Positions 1-5,819 of a DNA stretch of 5,819 bases are shown here, piece by piece (within the stretch, counting starts at the first letter, position 1; each line of letters begins with the position of its first letter). Under the pieces are notes generated by a model, which had not been told where the DNA came from, did not search any database, and saw only the letters and a program-made list of their open reading frames with translations. The DNA comes from Desulfobulbaceae bacterium (GTDB taxonomy: Bacteria > Desulfobacterota > Desulfobulbia > Desulfobulbales > Desulfocapsaceae), in contig JAIRRG010000110.1 of NCBI GenBank assembly GCA_031256095.1, positions 1 to 5,819 on the forward strand, read 5' to 3'. The position numbers and the translations under genes are program-made.

Positions 1-1130
1 CTTATTCCGCCCTTGAACGCCTGGCACGGCAAGCCGGCATCACCATCAATGGCAGCAAACCATGGGACATCCAGGTGTGCGATCAGCGCTTCTACGAGGC
101 CGTCCTCGGCAAATGGAGCCTCGGCCTGGGGGAAGCCTACATGGATGGCTATTGGGAATGCCAAGCGCTCGATGGCTGCATCACGCGGCTCTTGCGCCAC
201 GACATGAACCAGCGTGCCCTCGGCTGGGGGCGCCTGCCGCTTTTTTTCGGGATTCTTCGGGCTAAGTTTCGCAATCTGCAATCGAAAGCCCGCGCCTTCC
301 AGGTCGGCAAGCGGCATTACGACATCGGCAACGACATTTTTGAAAACATGCTCGATTCGTCGCTGGTCTATTCCTGCGCCTACTGGGAAAGGGCCGAGAA
401 CCTCGAACAGGCGCAAGAAGACAAGCTGGAGATGGTTTGCCGCAAACTGCAACTGAAAGCCGGCGAAAAACTGTTGGATATCGGTTGCGGCTGGGGCAGT
501 TTCATGGCCTACGCCACGCGCCATTACGGCGTCGAAGCTACCGGCGTCACCGTTTCCAAAGAACAACGCCAATACGCCCTTGACCGTTATAAGGATTTGC
601 CGCTGAAAGTCGAACTGGCTGATTATCGCGACCTGCAAGGAAAGTACGATAAAATCGTCTCAATTGGCATGTTCGAACACGTTGGGGCCAAAAATTACGC
701 CACTTTTTTCAATGCCGCCAAGCGTCTTTTGCAAGACAAGGGCCTCTTGCTGCTGCATACCATCGGCAACAATGCAACCACGCGGAGCAGCGACCCCTGG
801 ATCGACAAATACATCTTTCCCAACGGTCAGATTCCCTCGGCAGCGCAAATTGCCAGAGCGCTGGAAAAGTATTTCCTCATTGAGGATTGGCATAATTTTG
901 GCCAAGATTACGACCGGACCCTGATGGCTTGGTATGACCGCTTCGAACGGGCCTGGCCGAAACTGGCCGCCAAATACGGCGAACCTTTCCACCGCATGTG
1001 GAAATACTATTTGCTGTGCTGCGCCGGATTCTTCCGCTCACGTCAAGGCCAGCTCTGGCAGATTGTCCTGAGCAAACGCGACAAGCTGGATACCTACCGT
1101 TCGGTGCGCCTGGCCACCATGTGGCGGTAG
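1..1130 (+). CDS. cfa: Cyclopropane-fatty-acyl-phospholipid synthase, 5' end outside window
   Basis: The enzyme transfers a methylene group from S-adenosylmethionine to cis double bonds of unsaturated acyl chains in membrane phospholipids, at the inner membrane surface; cyclopropane lipids are associated with stationary-phase, acid and other stress. The frame is open from the window edge (first full codon at base 3), giving 375 visible residues. From remembered E. coli Cfa (382 aa), the first visible residue matches about residue 15, so only a short N-terminus is missing. The small N-terminal domain (INGS, SLGLGEAYMDGYWEC) is followed by a class I methyltransferase fold with the SAM-binding LDIGCGWG at visible residues 159-166. 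Residues matching E. coli catalytic or bicarbonate-site positions are present: C125 (YSCAYW), E225 (FEHVG), H252 (LLHTIG) and Y303 (QDYDRTLMAW). The gene therefore looks intact and active. It ends at TAG, 29 bases from the stop of the convergent next gene. Family assignment is very secure; the true start and promoter are not visible. Confidence 0.96.
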   Translation, partial: YSALERLARQAGITINGSKPWDIQVCDQRFYEAVLGKWSLGLGEAYMDGYWECQALDGCITRLLRHDMNQRALGWGRLPLFFGILRAKFRNLQSKARAFQVGKRHYDIGNDIFENMLDSSLVYSCAYWERAENLEQAQEDKLEMVCRKLQLKAGEKLLDIGCGWGSFMAYATRHYGVEATGVTVSKEQRQYALDRYKDLPLKVELADYRDLQGKYDKIVSIGMFEHVGAKNYATFFNAAKRLLQDKGLLLLHTIGNNATTRSSDPWIDKYIFPNGQIPSAAQIARALEKYFLIEDWHNFGQDYDRTLMAWYDRFERAWPKLAAKYGEPFHRMWKYYLLCCAGFFRSRQGQLWQIVLSKRDKLDTYRSVRLATMWR

Positions 1131-1159
1131 CTCATTGACCCGGCAGAATATTGACCTGC

Positions 1160-2284
1160 TCAGCCTTCCCCTGGCGGCAGCAATTTGCCGGCGGCACCTT
1201 GAGCAACCGCTTCATGGATTTTCAGGCGCCGCCCGGCCTCGATACCTTGCTCGTATTGGCCACTGACCACCAGGCGGCCGGCCAGTTTGCGGCTGTGGAT
1301 GCGCGGATAGCGCCGGCGCAGCCGCGCCAGCACCGCCGGATCGGCAGCGGCGGCAATCAGGGCGCCCCTTGCCGCTGTCCCGGTCTCTTTGGCCTGACTT
1401 TTAGCCAACTTTTCCTCAAGTCCGCGCAAGACGCCAAGCATGTAACTGTTCCGTTGCCGCTGTCCGCCGTTGCCACTTTGCCGTTGTTGTTGCCATAAAG
1501 TTTCCAGGCGTTCGGCGAGAAAATGCCAGGCATGGACCGCGAAATGGGCGGCGCCATGGCGGCCAAATATTTCAAACATCGGCATTTCATAATCGAGCCA
1601 TGGCTCGTAAAGCGACGACTCGATCACCGACACCGGGAAAAAGCCGCTGATAACGGCAAACAGCCGCCGCGTCACGCCGCTAACCCGCCGATTGCTTAAA
1701 ACGATTGGCAGGCAGATAACCTCATCGCCGATTAAATCGGTTTCGGACAACTGATGCCGGGTTAACAGTTGCCGGGCCTTCGTTACGGCCAGCGCCGCCT
1801 CGTGGATATTGTCGGATTGGGCCAGGGCCAACAGCTTTCGCAGCCGCTTGACCGTGGGATGACTATCGCCGTCCTGACGCTGGACAAGCGCCAAGGCCTC
1901 TTCGCCGACGACAGCACGGCAAAAGGCTAATGGCAAATCCAGGGTCCGGCAGGCGGCAAGAAAAATTTCATCATGGGGCATGGCCCCGCCACCCAGCTGC
2001 TCATCGGCCATCTGATGCGCCATTTCATGCTTCAAGACAAGAAGAGTCGCCGCCCAGCCGTATTGCCGAATCAGATCAAAACTGATCGACAGGCGGCGGC
2101 GGCCTTTTTGCCAAAAACCAAGGCGATTCAGGCCGTGGTGCAGCGCCAATACCGGTGGCCGCAGCTTCAGGTCATAGCGGTGATCGAGGATAGCAAACTC
2201 CCGCCGCAAACGCGAAAGCCAGCGCCGCGCCAAAAGCCGCTCCAGTTCCGCCTCCTCAGCCGGCAATTTCGCCCGCGTTGCCAT
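1160..2284 (-). CDS. SprT-like putative zinc metallopeptidase with DUF2786-like domain
   Basis: This is a 374-residue protein of unknown physiological role. Residues about 20-125 resemble a SprT-like zinc metallopeptidase module: a basic N-terminus, a GRRRLSISFDLIRQYG strand/helix segment, the metal-binding HEMAH at 86-90, and a possible third ligand H104 in a PHDEIFLAACRTLDL segment, analogous to the downstream histidine of SprT. Residues about 142-182 (HPTVKRLRKLLALAQS, then EAALAVTKARQLLTRHQL) match the pattern of DUF2786. The rest, about 190-374, includes a stretch rich in Q, R and G near 265-280 and a very basic segment near 320-353 (RLRRRYPRIHSRKLAGR), which might bind nucleic acid. No signal peptide or membrane segment is seen, so it is probably cytoplasmic. 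The ATG start is supported by TGAGG seven bases upstream. The gene stands alone, convergent with cfa and divergent from the permease gene. The HExxH motif supports metal binding; protease activity and substrate are inference. DUF2786 proteins have no well-established function. Confidence 0.85.
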   Translation of the reverse strand: MATRAKLPAEEAELERLLARRWLSRLRREFAILDHRYDLKLRPPVLALHHGLNRLGFWQKGRRRLSISFDLIRQYGWAATLLVLKHEMAHQMADEQLGGGAMPHDEIFLAACRTLDLPLAFCRAVVGEEALALVQRQDGDSHPTVKRLRKLLALAQSDNIHEAALAVTKARQLLTRHQLSETDLIGDEVICLPIVLSNRRVSGVTRRLFAVISGFFPVSVIESSLYEPWLDYEMPMFEIFGRHGAAHFAVHAWHFLAERLETLWQQQRQSGNGGQRQRNSYMLGVLRGLEEKLAKSQAKETGTAARGALIAAAADPAVLARLRRRYPRIHSRKLAGRLVVSGQYEQGIEAGRRLKIHEAVAQGAAGKLLPPGEG

Positions 2285-2291
2285 GACGCCG

Positions 2292-2296
2292 CCTCA
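2292..2296 (-). promoter_or_regulatory. Ribosome binding site of the SprT-like/DUF2786 gene
   Basis: Read on the minus strand this is TGAGG, with seven bases between it and the ATG at 2284-2282. It supports that start codon over internal alternatives. Confidence 0.6.
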
Positions 2297-2341
2297 CTTT
2301 ATGCTTGTGCCTCTGTGGCCAATTCGTTAATGTCAGCCCAA

Positions 2342-2356
2342 TTTCGCGACGCGAAA
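2342..2356. promoter_or_regulatory. Candidate operator: perfect 7-bp inverted repeat
   Basis: The sequence TTTCGCG-A-CGCGAAA is a perfect dyad of two 7-base arms around one central base. It lies 32 to 46 bases upstream of the permease start and about 60 bases upstream of the divergent gene. This symmetry and position are typical of a binding site for a dimeric regulator that could control one or both genes. It is too compact to form a good RNA hairpin (one-base spacer), which favours a DNA-protein site. The cognate regulator is not in the window, and chance occurrence cannot be excluded. Confidence 0.4.
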
Positions 2357-2387
2357 AACCACTTTTCATCACCAACAATCCCCGTTC

Positions 2388-3833
2388 ATGAACCGCACCG
2401 CCTCCCGGCCCTTTCTCCTTTACAGTTACCTGATTACCGAGATGCTGGCTCCATTTTTTGCCAGCTTTCTCGTTATGAACGCCATTTTTTTCCTGGTCAA
2501 GCTCACCCCTTTTCTCAATTTTTCCCTGGAATTGAACATCGGCGGCGCCGATTTTGTCCGCCTGCTCAGTTATACCTTTCCCAACATGTTCCTTTACACC
2601 ATGCCGATGGCGGCAATGATCGGCGTCACCATCGGCTTTTCCCGGCTGTCAAGCGACGCGGAAATCTTGGCCCTGAAGGCGGGAGGTATCAGCACCTATC
2701 AAATTTGTCCACCTGTTCTCATTATTTCCCTGGCTATCACTTTGCTTATGGCCTATTTTTCAGTACGGCTGATTCCGATCAGCGAATCAGCCATGGGCCA
2801 GCTCACCTATCAGCTGATGAAGGAAAAGATCGATAAGGGCATCAGGGAATACCAATTCACCGAAGCTTTGGGCAATCTGATCATCCACGTCGGCCATATC
2901 GACAAGGAAACCGGGGCCTGGAAAAACGTCTGGGTGTCGGACATGCGCGGCGTTCAAACTCCGGTCATCACCATGGCCGCCACCGGCGTGATGCGCTCCG
3001 ATCCGGCCCATATGAATGTCACTATTGTCCTCAACGACGGCAGCCTGAACCGGGCTAACTATCCAGACTCGCAGATCATCCGCTTCAAGGAATATACTAT
3101 CAACATCCTCCTGAAACCACCACCCTTGGGAGAAGCGGACCGTGGCACCCTGACCATGCCGGAACTGATTGACAAGGCCAGAGAACACGGCTGGACCACG
3201 CAACAGGCGCGGATTATGCGGATTGAATACCACAAACGGCTGGCCCTTCCGATCGGCTGCCTGTTCCTCACCGTGTTGGGATTGCCGTTCGGCCTCCAGG
3301 CCGGTCCAGGCCGCAAAGCGATTGGCATCCCGCTTGGATTAGGGGTATTTATTGGTTACTATGTCCTATTCACCGTCGGCAAAACACTGGCCAGGGATAC
3401 TTCTCTGCCGGTGGTGCCTTGCAGGTGGGCGGCTAACATTTTCTTTCTGTTATTGGCGCTGTTCTTCATCCAGCGTGTAACCAACGAATTGCCGCTGTTG
3501 CCGGAGCCAGTTTCCCATGTCCTGGGCAAATTCTTCCGCCTCGTCGCCGGGCCGTTTATGCTCCTGACACGGCTAAGCCGCCGCCTGTTTACTCATGGCC
3601 GGAAAATTGGGACAGTGGCCGAGAAAAAGGGATTGGTGGTGCGCGGGGACCCGAAAAATAAAATTTTCCATTTTCCTGACTGTGATCAGTATCAATCACC
3701 GCAGTGCACCATCGCCTTTCAGTCGCCTGACGTCGCCAGGCAATCCGGCTATCACCCCTGCCCATTCTGCCAGACCCTGACCAACAGCGTGTCCAGTTCA
3801 TCCGCACAGGCGTCACCAGGAGGCCATCCATGA
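2388..3833 (+). CDS. lptF: LptF/LptG-family LPS export permease with C-terminal Ada-like zinc-binding module
   Basis: This 481-residue protein has two parts. Residues 1 to about 365 form an LptF/LptG permease, the transmembrane subunit of the LptB2FG ABC transporter that extracts lipopolysaccharide from the inner membrane and passes it to LptC. Likely membrane segments are about 15-38, 57-84, 105-128, 285-303, 311-331 and 345-363, with a periplasmic beta-jellyroll region at about 135-270. The conserved cytoplasmic coupling segment facing LptB is RLSSDAEILALKAGGIS (86-102). LptF fits slightly better than LptG, but the symbol is tentative. Residues 366-416 form a basic linker. Residues about 417-463 resemble the Ada metal-binding domain: H428 and C432 in HFPDC, an AFQSPDVA segment, and C458 and C461 in GYHPCPFC, plus C440. 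With both termini cytoplasmic in this family, the module should face the cytoplasm. The usual length is about 360-390 residues, so the tail is an extra domain. No second permease or lptB is present. The stop overlaps the nnr start by four bases. Confidence 0.92.
   Translation: MNRTASRPFLLYSYLITEMLAPFFASFLVMNAIFFLVKLTPFLNFSLELNIGGADFVRLLSYTFPNMFLYTMPMAAMIGVTIGFSRLSSDAEILALKAGGISTYQICPPVLIISLAITLLMAYFSVRLIPISESAMGQLTYQLMKEKIDKGIREYQFTEALGNLIIHVGHIDKETGAWKNVWVSDMRGVQTPVITMAATGVMRSDPAHMNVTIVLNDGSLNRANYPDSQIIRFKEYTINILLKPPPLGEADRGTLTMPELIDKAREHGWTTQQARIMRIEYHKRLALPIGCLFLTVLGLPFGLQAGPGRKAIGIPLGLGVFIGYYVLFTVGKTLARDTSLPVVPCRWAANIFFLLLALFFIQRVTNELPLLPEPVSHVLGKFFRLVAGPFMLLTRLSRRLFTHGRKIGTVAEKKGLVVRGDPKNKIFHFPDCDQYQSPQCTIAFQSPDVARQSGYHPCPFCQTLTNSVSSSSAQASPGGHP
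3818..3823 (+). promoter_or_regulatory. Ribosome binding site of nnr, inside the permease gene
   Basis: A consensus AGGAGG lies six bases before the ATG at 3830, within the last codons of the permease. It fixes the nnr start and, with the ATGA stop/start overlap, indicates translational coupling. The permease itself has no comparable site, so nnr might be translated more strongly per message. Confidence 0.85.
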
Positions 3834-5443
3834 AGATCGCCACCGTTGAGGAAATGCGCGCCATCGATCTTAACGCTATTGAAAACTTGGGCATTGCCGC
3901 CGCCCTGCTCATGGAAAACGCCGGCAACGCCACCGTTGCCTTGATGCGCCAACACCTGGGCGATTGTCAGGGGACATTCGCCTGTATCTTCATCGGCCCG
4001 GGAGCCAACGGCGGCGATGGCCTGGTCATCGGCAGGAGGCTGGCCCAGATGGGCTGTCAGCCGCTCTTCATGATGCTGGCCGACCCGGAGCAACTGACTG
4101 GCGAGGCCGCCAGCAACTATGTCACCATCGGCAAGATGGGCATTCCGGTTTGGCCGATGCCAGCACAGCGGCTGGCCGACGCCTGCGACACCCTATACCG
4201 CGGAAACCAGAGCGCCGGGCGGCGCTGCTATGCCCTCATCGACGCCATTTTCGGCGTTGGCCTCAATCGCCCGCCACAGGGAATTTTCGCCGAGGCCATC
4301 GCCTGGATCAACCGCATCCGCTCCGACTGCGGGATTCCGGTCGTCGCCGTTGATTGCCCCTCTGGCCTGCAACTGAATACCGGTCGTGTGACTGGCCCCT
4401 GCGTTATGGCCGACCATACGGCCTGCTTCGGCTTTCCCCAGCCGGGACATGTAATGGCTGAGGGCAAGGAGCTTTGCGGAAAACTTCATGTATTAGATAT
4501 TGGACTGACTGGCAAAAATGGAGATGAGGATAACGGCGCCATTTTGCTTGCCGATGACAGCCTGATAAAAAAAATTGTCGCCCCGTTGCATCGCCCGGCC
4601 AACTGCCACAAGGGCAATCATGGTCATCTGCTGATTGTTGGCGGTTCGCCCGGCAAGACCGGAGCCGCTCTGCTTGCCGCCCGCGGCGCCCTGCGCGCCG
4701 GGGCCGGCCTGATTAGCCTGGCCGCCTCCCACACTTTATTACCGAACTATACCGCCGCCTTGCCAGAGGCAATGACCATCCCCGGCACCGACACCGGCGA
4801 GGCCGACCTGGCGACAATCCTTGCCGCCTGCGACGGCAAAAGCGCCATGGCCCTCGGCCCCGGCTTTGGCCTCGGCGCCAATCAGGAAGAGCTGGCGCTA
4901 CGCCTCTATCTGGAAGCGCCGCTGCCCATGGTCGTCGATGCCGACGCCATCACGCTCCTAGCTAAACACCCGGATAAACTGCCCGAGGCGGAACATCCGC
5001 GCATCTTCACGCCGCATCCCGGTGAGATGGGGCGGCTTTTGCGCTGTTCAGCCAGTGAGGTGCAGCGCGACCGCCTGGCCGCCGTCCGTCGGGCGCAAGC
5101 CCTGTTGAACCAGAACCGGCGCCAGCACGTGCTGCTGTTGAAGGGAGCGGGCACGATCATCGCTAGTCCGGACGAGCAGCTTTTTATCAACGCCACCGGT
5201 AACGCCGGTATGGCCACTGGCGGCATGGGCGATGTCCTGACCGGCGTCATCGGATCTTTAATCGGCCAGTGCCTGAGCCTGACCAAAGCGGCTGTGGTCG
5301 GCGCCTACCTGCATGGCTTGGCAGCGGATATGCTGCTTCGCCAGACCGGCATCGGCTATTTGGCCAGCGAGGTCGCTGACTCCCTGCCAGCGGCCAGGCG
5401 ACGGCTGTTGCCGGACTATGGATACCCAGTGGCAACGGATTAA
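3830..5443 (+). CDS. nnr: Bifunctional NAD(P)HX epimerase / ADP-dependent NAD(P)HX dehydratase
   Basis: This cytoplasmic metabolite-repair enzyme restores NADH and NADPH damaged by hydration: the N-terminal YjeF_N half interconverts R and S forms of NAD(P)HX, and the C-terminal carbohydrate-kinase-like half dehydrates the S form using ADP. The protein has 537 residues, near the usual 500-520 for the fused form. Epimerase motifs are the N-terminal MxxxDxxAIxxLGI-type start with LLMENAG (26-32), GPGANGGDG (56-64), DAIFGVGLNRP (138-148, with the conserved Asp138) and DCPSGL (175-180). Dehydratase motifs are KGNHGHLLIVGGSPGKTGAA (261-280), TPHPGEMGRL (394-403), LKGAGT (437-442) and NAGMATGGMGDVLTG (458-472), whose GMGD carries the expected catalytic Asp468. 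Both halves look complete, so the protein is probably functional. It is the distal gene of an apparent two-gene operon with the permease, overlapping by ATGA. No terminator is obvious just after its TAA. Confidence 0.96.
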   Translation: MKIATVEEMRAIDLNAIENLGIAAALLMENAGNATVALMRQHLGDCQGTFACIFIGPGANGGDGLVIGRRLAQMGCQPLFMMLADPEQLTGEAASNYVTIGKMGIPVWPMPAQRLADACDTLYRGNQSAGRRCYALIDAIFGVGLNRPPQGIFAEAIAWINRIRSDCGIPVVAVDCPSGLQLNTGRVTGPCVMADHTACFGFPQPGHVMAEGKELCGKLHVLDIGLTGKNGDEDNGAILLADDSLIKKIVAPLHRPANCHKGNHGHLLIVGGSPGKTGAALLAARGALRAGAGLISLAASHTLLPNYTAALPEAMTIPGTDTGEADLATILAACDGKSAMALGPGFGLGANQEELALRLYLEAPLPMVVDADAITLLAKHPDKLPEAEHPRIFTPHPGEMGRLLRCSASEVQRDRLAAVRRAQALLNQNRRQHVLLLKGAGTIIASPDEQLFINATGNAGMATGGMGDVLTGVIGSLIGQCLSLTKAAVVGAYLHGLAADMLLRQTGIGYLASEVADSLPAARRRLLPDYGYPVATD

Positions 5444-5563
5444 AACTCACTATCGACGGCGGGCAAGAAGACAGGCCACACCGTGCTTGAAGATGAGACT
5501 TTTTGCCAACAACTTGCCATGACCATATGCTCAAAGGAAGAGATTCACGTCCAGGGCAAATGA

Positions 5564-5594
5564 GGGGAATCGCAACTTGATCTGACAGTTCCCC
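5564..5594 (+). repeat. Weak inverted repeat GGGGAA / TTCCCC
   Basis: Six-base perfect arms (5564-5569 and 5589-5594) flank a 19-base loop, 120 bases after the nnr stop. It has no following T-run, so it is not a convincing intrinsic terminator, though it is the first hairpin after the operon and could mark the 3' end of its message. Confidence 0.3.
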
Positions 5595-5650
5595 ATGAAA
5601 GGAAAGGAAAAGTCCGTTTTGATAGGAGGACGTAACCATTAAACTGAACA

Positions 5651-5675
5651 CCATGGCGATCGAGATTTGCCATGG
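5651..5675. repeat. Inverted repeat CCATGGC / GCCATGG
   Basis: Perfect seven-base arms surround an 11-base loop (5658-5668); one G-U and one A-U pair could extend the stem to nine. Each arm contains the self-complementary CCATGG. No T-run follows on the plus strand. It could be a structured leader element, a protein-binding site or chance. Confidence 0.4.
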
Positions 5676-5708
5676 AAAGTTTCAAGTATACAATTTCCAA
5701 ATTAAAAC

Positions 5709-5733
5709 TTATATGGCAGCTCCTGTCATATAA
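5709..5733. repeat. 11-bp hairpin; possible minus-strand terminator
   Basis: The arms TTATATGGCAG (5709-5719) and CTGTCATATAA (5723-5733) pair over 11 positions, ten Watson-Crick and one G-U, around a three-base loop. On the minus strand the hairpin is followed by GTTTTAATTT, which resembles an intrinsic terminator for transcription entering from the right. On the plus strand it is followed instead by AAGGAGAAGGG, so there it would be a leader structure. The A/T-rich stem is weaker than in a typical terminator. Confidence 0.4.
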
Positions 5734-5819
5734 AGGAGAAGGGTTTGAAAAGAGGTAAACTTGGGTGGGGAGAAGAGAGTAATCTGTCAACGGCATAAAG
5801 CCTCTCGCAATGCGAAGCT

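Larger units (their letters stand above)
2285..2387. promoter_or_regulatory. Divergent intergenic region, expected to hold two promoters
   Basis: These 103 bases separate the starts of the minus-strand SprT-like gene and the plus-strand permease gene, so promoters for both should lie here or slightly inside the genes. The best plus-strand sigma70-like pair I can find is TTGTGC (2305-2310) and TAATGT (2328-2333), 17 bases apart, but each matches only half of its consensus. No clear Shine-Dalgarno sequence precedes the permease ATG at 2388; the bases just before it are pyrimidine-rich. A perfect inverted repeat lies at 2342-2356. Confidence 0.5.
5444..5819. other. 376-base tail without a recognisable gene; AT-rich, hairpin-containing
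   Basis: No reading frame here resembles a protein family I know. Base composition changes sharply: from 5641 to 5710 only 24 of 70 bases are G or C, against clearly GC-rich genes upstream. The plus strand is purine-rich at 5595-5630 and 5734-5783. It contains inverted repeats at 5564-5594, 5651-5675 and 5709-5733 and an incomplete one at 5799-5819 cut by the window edge (TCGC-AAT-GCGA core). A strong AGGAGG lies at 5624-5629. A minus-strand open frame (5796-5545) spans most of the region but has no recognisable motif, and I do not call it. The region could be the 5' leader of a gene beyond the window, a decayed gene or ordinary intergenic DNA. Confidence 0.6.

Noticed and set aside
75..77. 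GTG as the start of the cfa gene
   Set aside because: The frame continues upstream to the window edge and encodes conserved Cfa N-terminal sequence (INGS, then WDIQV), so the real start lies outside.
1131..1159. Terminator between the convergent genes; direct repeat ATTGACC at 1134-1140 and 1150-1156
   Set aside because: No stable hairpin or T-run is present, and a 7-base direct repeat is likely chance.
4193..4489. Antisense open frames within nnr and other genes
   Set aside because: They are shadows of strongly supported genes, caused by GC-rich codon use.
5561..5594. TGA followed at once by a hairpin, possible selenocysteine codon with SECIS element
   Set aside because: The frame before TGA is short and matches no known selenoprotein, the loop is large and lacks a recognisable SECIS feature, and the frame stops again soon after.
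5595..5642. 15-codon frame MKGKEKSVLIGGRNH
   Set aside because: No Shine-Dalgarno sequence precedes it, and its length is within chance expectation.
5545..5796. 83-codon open frame on the minus strand in the tail
   Set aside because: No recognisable motif and no clear family, and it contains the hairpins; open frames of this length occur by chance.
5786..5819. Possible 5' half of a c-di-GMP-I type riboswitch or an intrinsic terminator at the right edge (GGCATAAAGCC, then TCGC-AAT-GCGA)
   Set aside because: Only a partial, imperfect resemblance, and the decisive bases lie beyond the window. Extending the sequence and running an Rfam search would settle it.

Overview
The window is a stretch of Gram-negative bacterial chromosome, GC-rich in its genes, carrying four protein-coding genes and a 376-base tail with no recognisable gene. 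An LPS-export permease and a cyclopropane fatty acid synthase point to a Gram-negative envelope. The gene mix (a lone LptF-type permease joined to an NAD(P)HX repair enzyme, and a SprT-like/DUF2786 protein) would suit the Desulfobacterota (former Deltaproteobacteria). That placement is inference; no rRNA or marker gene is present to confirm it. No complete mobile element, tRNA, rRNA or CRISPR array was seen.

Layout. Bases 1-1130 (+) hold a cfa-type cyclopropane-fatty-acyl-phospholipid synthase whose first residues lie upstream of the window. It converges, across a 29-base gap, on a minus-strand gene (2284-1160) for a putative zinc metallopeptidase-like protein with an HEMAH motif and a DUF2786-like segment. 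That gene diverges from the next across a 103-base intergenic region (2285-2387) containing a perfect 7-bp inverted repeat, a candidate operator. Bases 2388-3833 (+) encode an LptF/LptG-family permease that carries an unexpected C-terminal Ada-type zinc-binding module. Its stop codon overlaps the start of a bifunctional NAD(P)HX epimerase/dehydratase gene (3830-5443, +) in an ATGA junction preceded by a strong AGGAGG, so the two are probably co-transcribed and translationally coupled. Bases 5444-5819 hold no convincing gene but contain AT-rich sequence, several hairpins and a strong Shine-Dalgarno-like site.

Functionally, two genes concern the envelope (cfa modifies membrane lipids; the permease powers LPS extraction from the inner membrane). 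The nnr gene is metabolite repair, with no obvious functional link to LPS export. The most unusual feature is the in-frame fusion of an Ada-like zinc module to the cytoplasmic end of the LPS permease. In that module a histidine replaces the cysteine that accepts methyl groups in true Ada.
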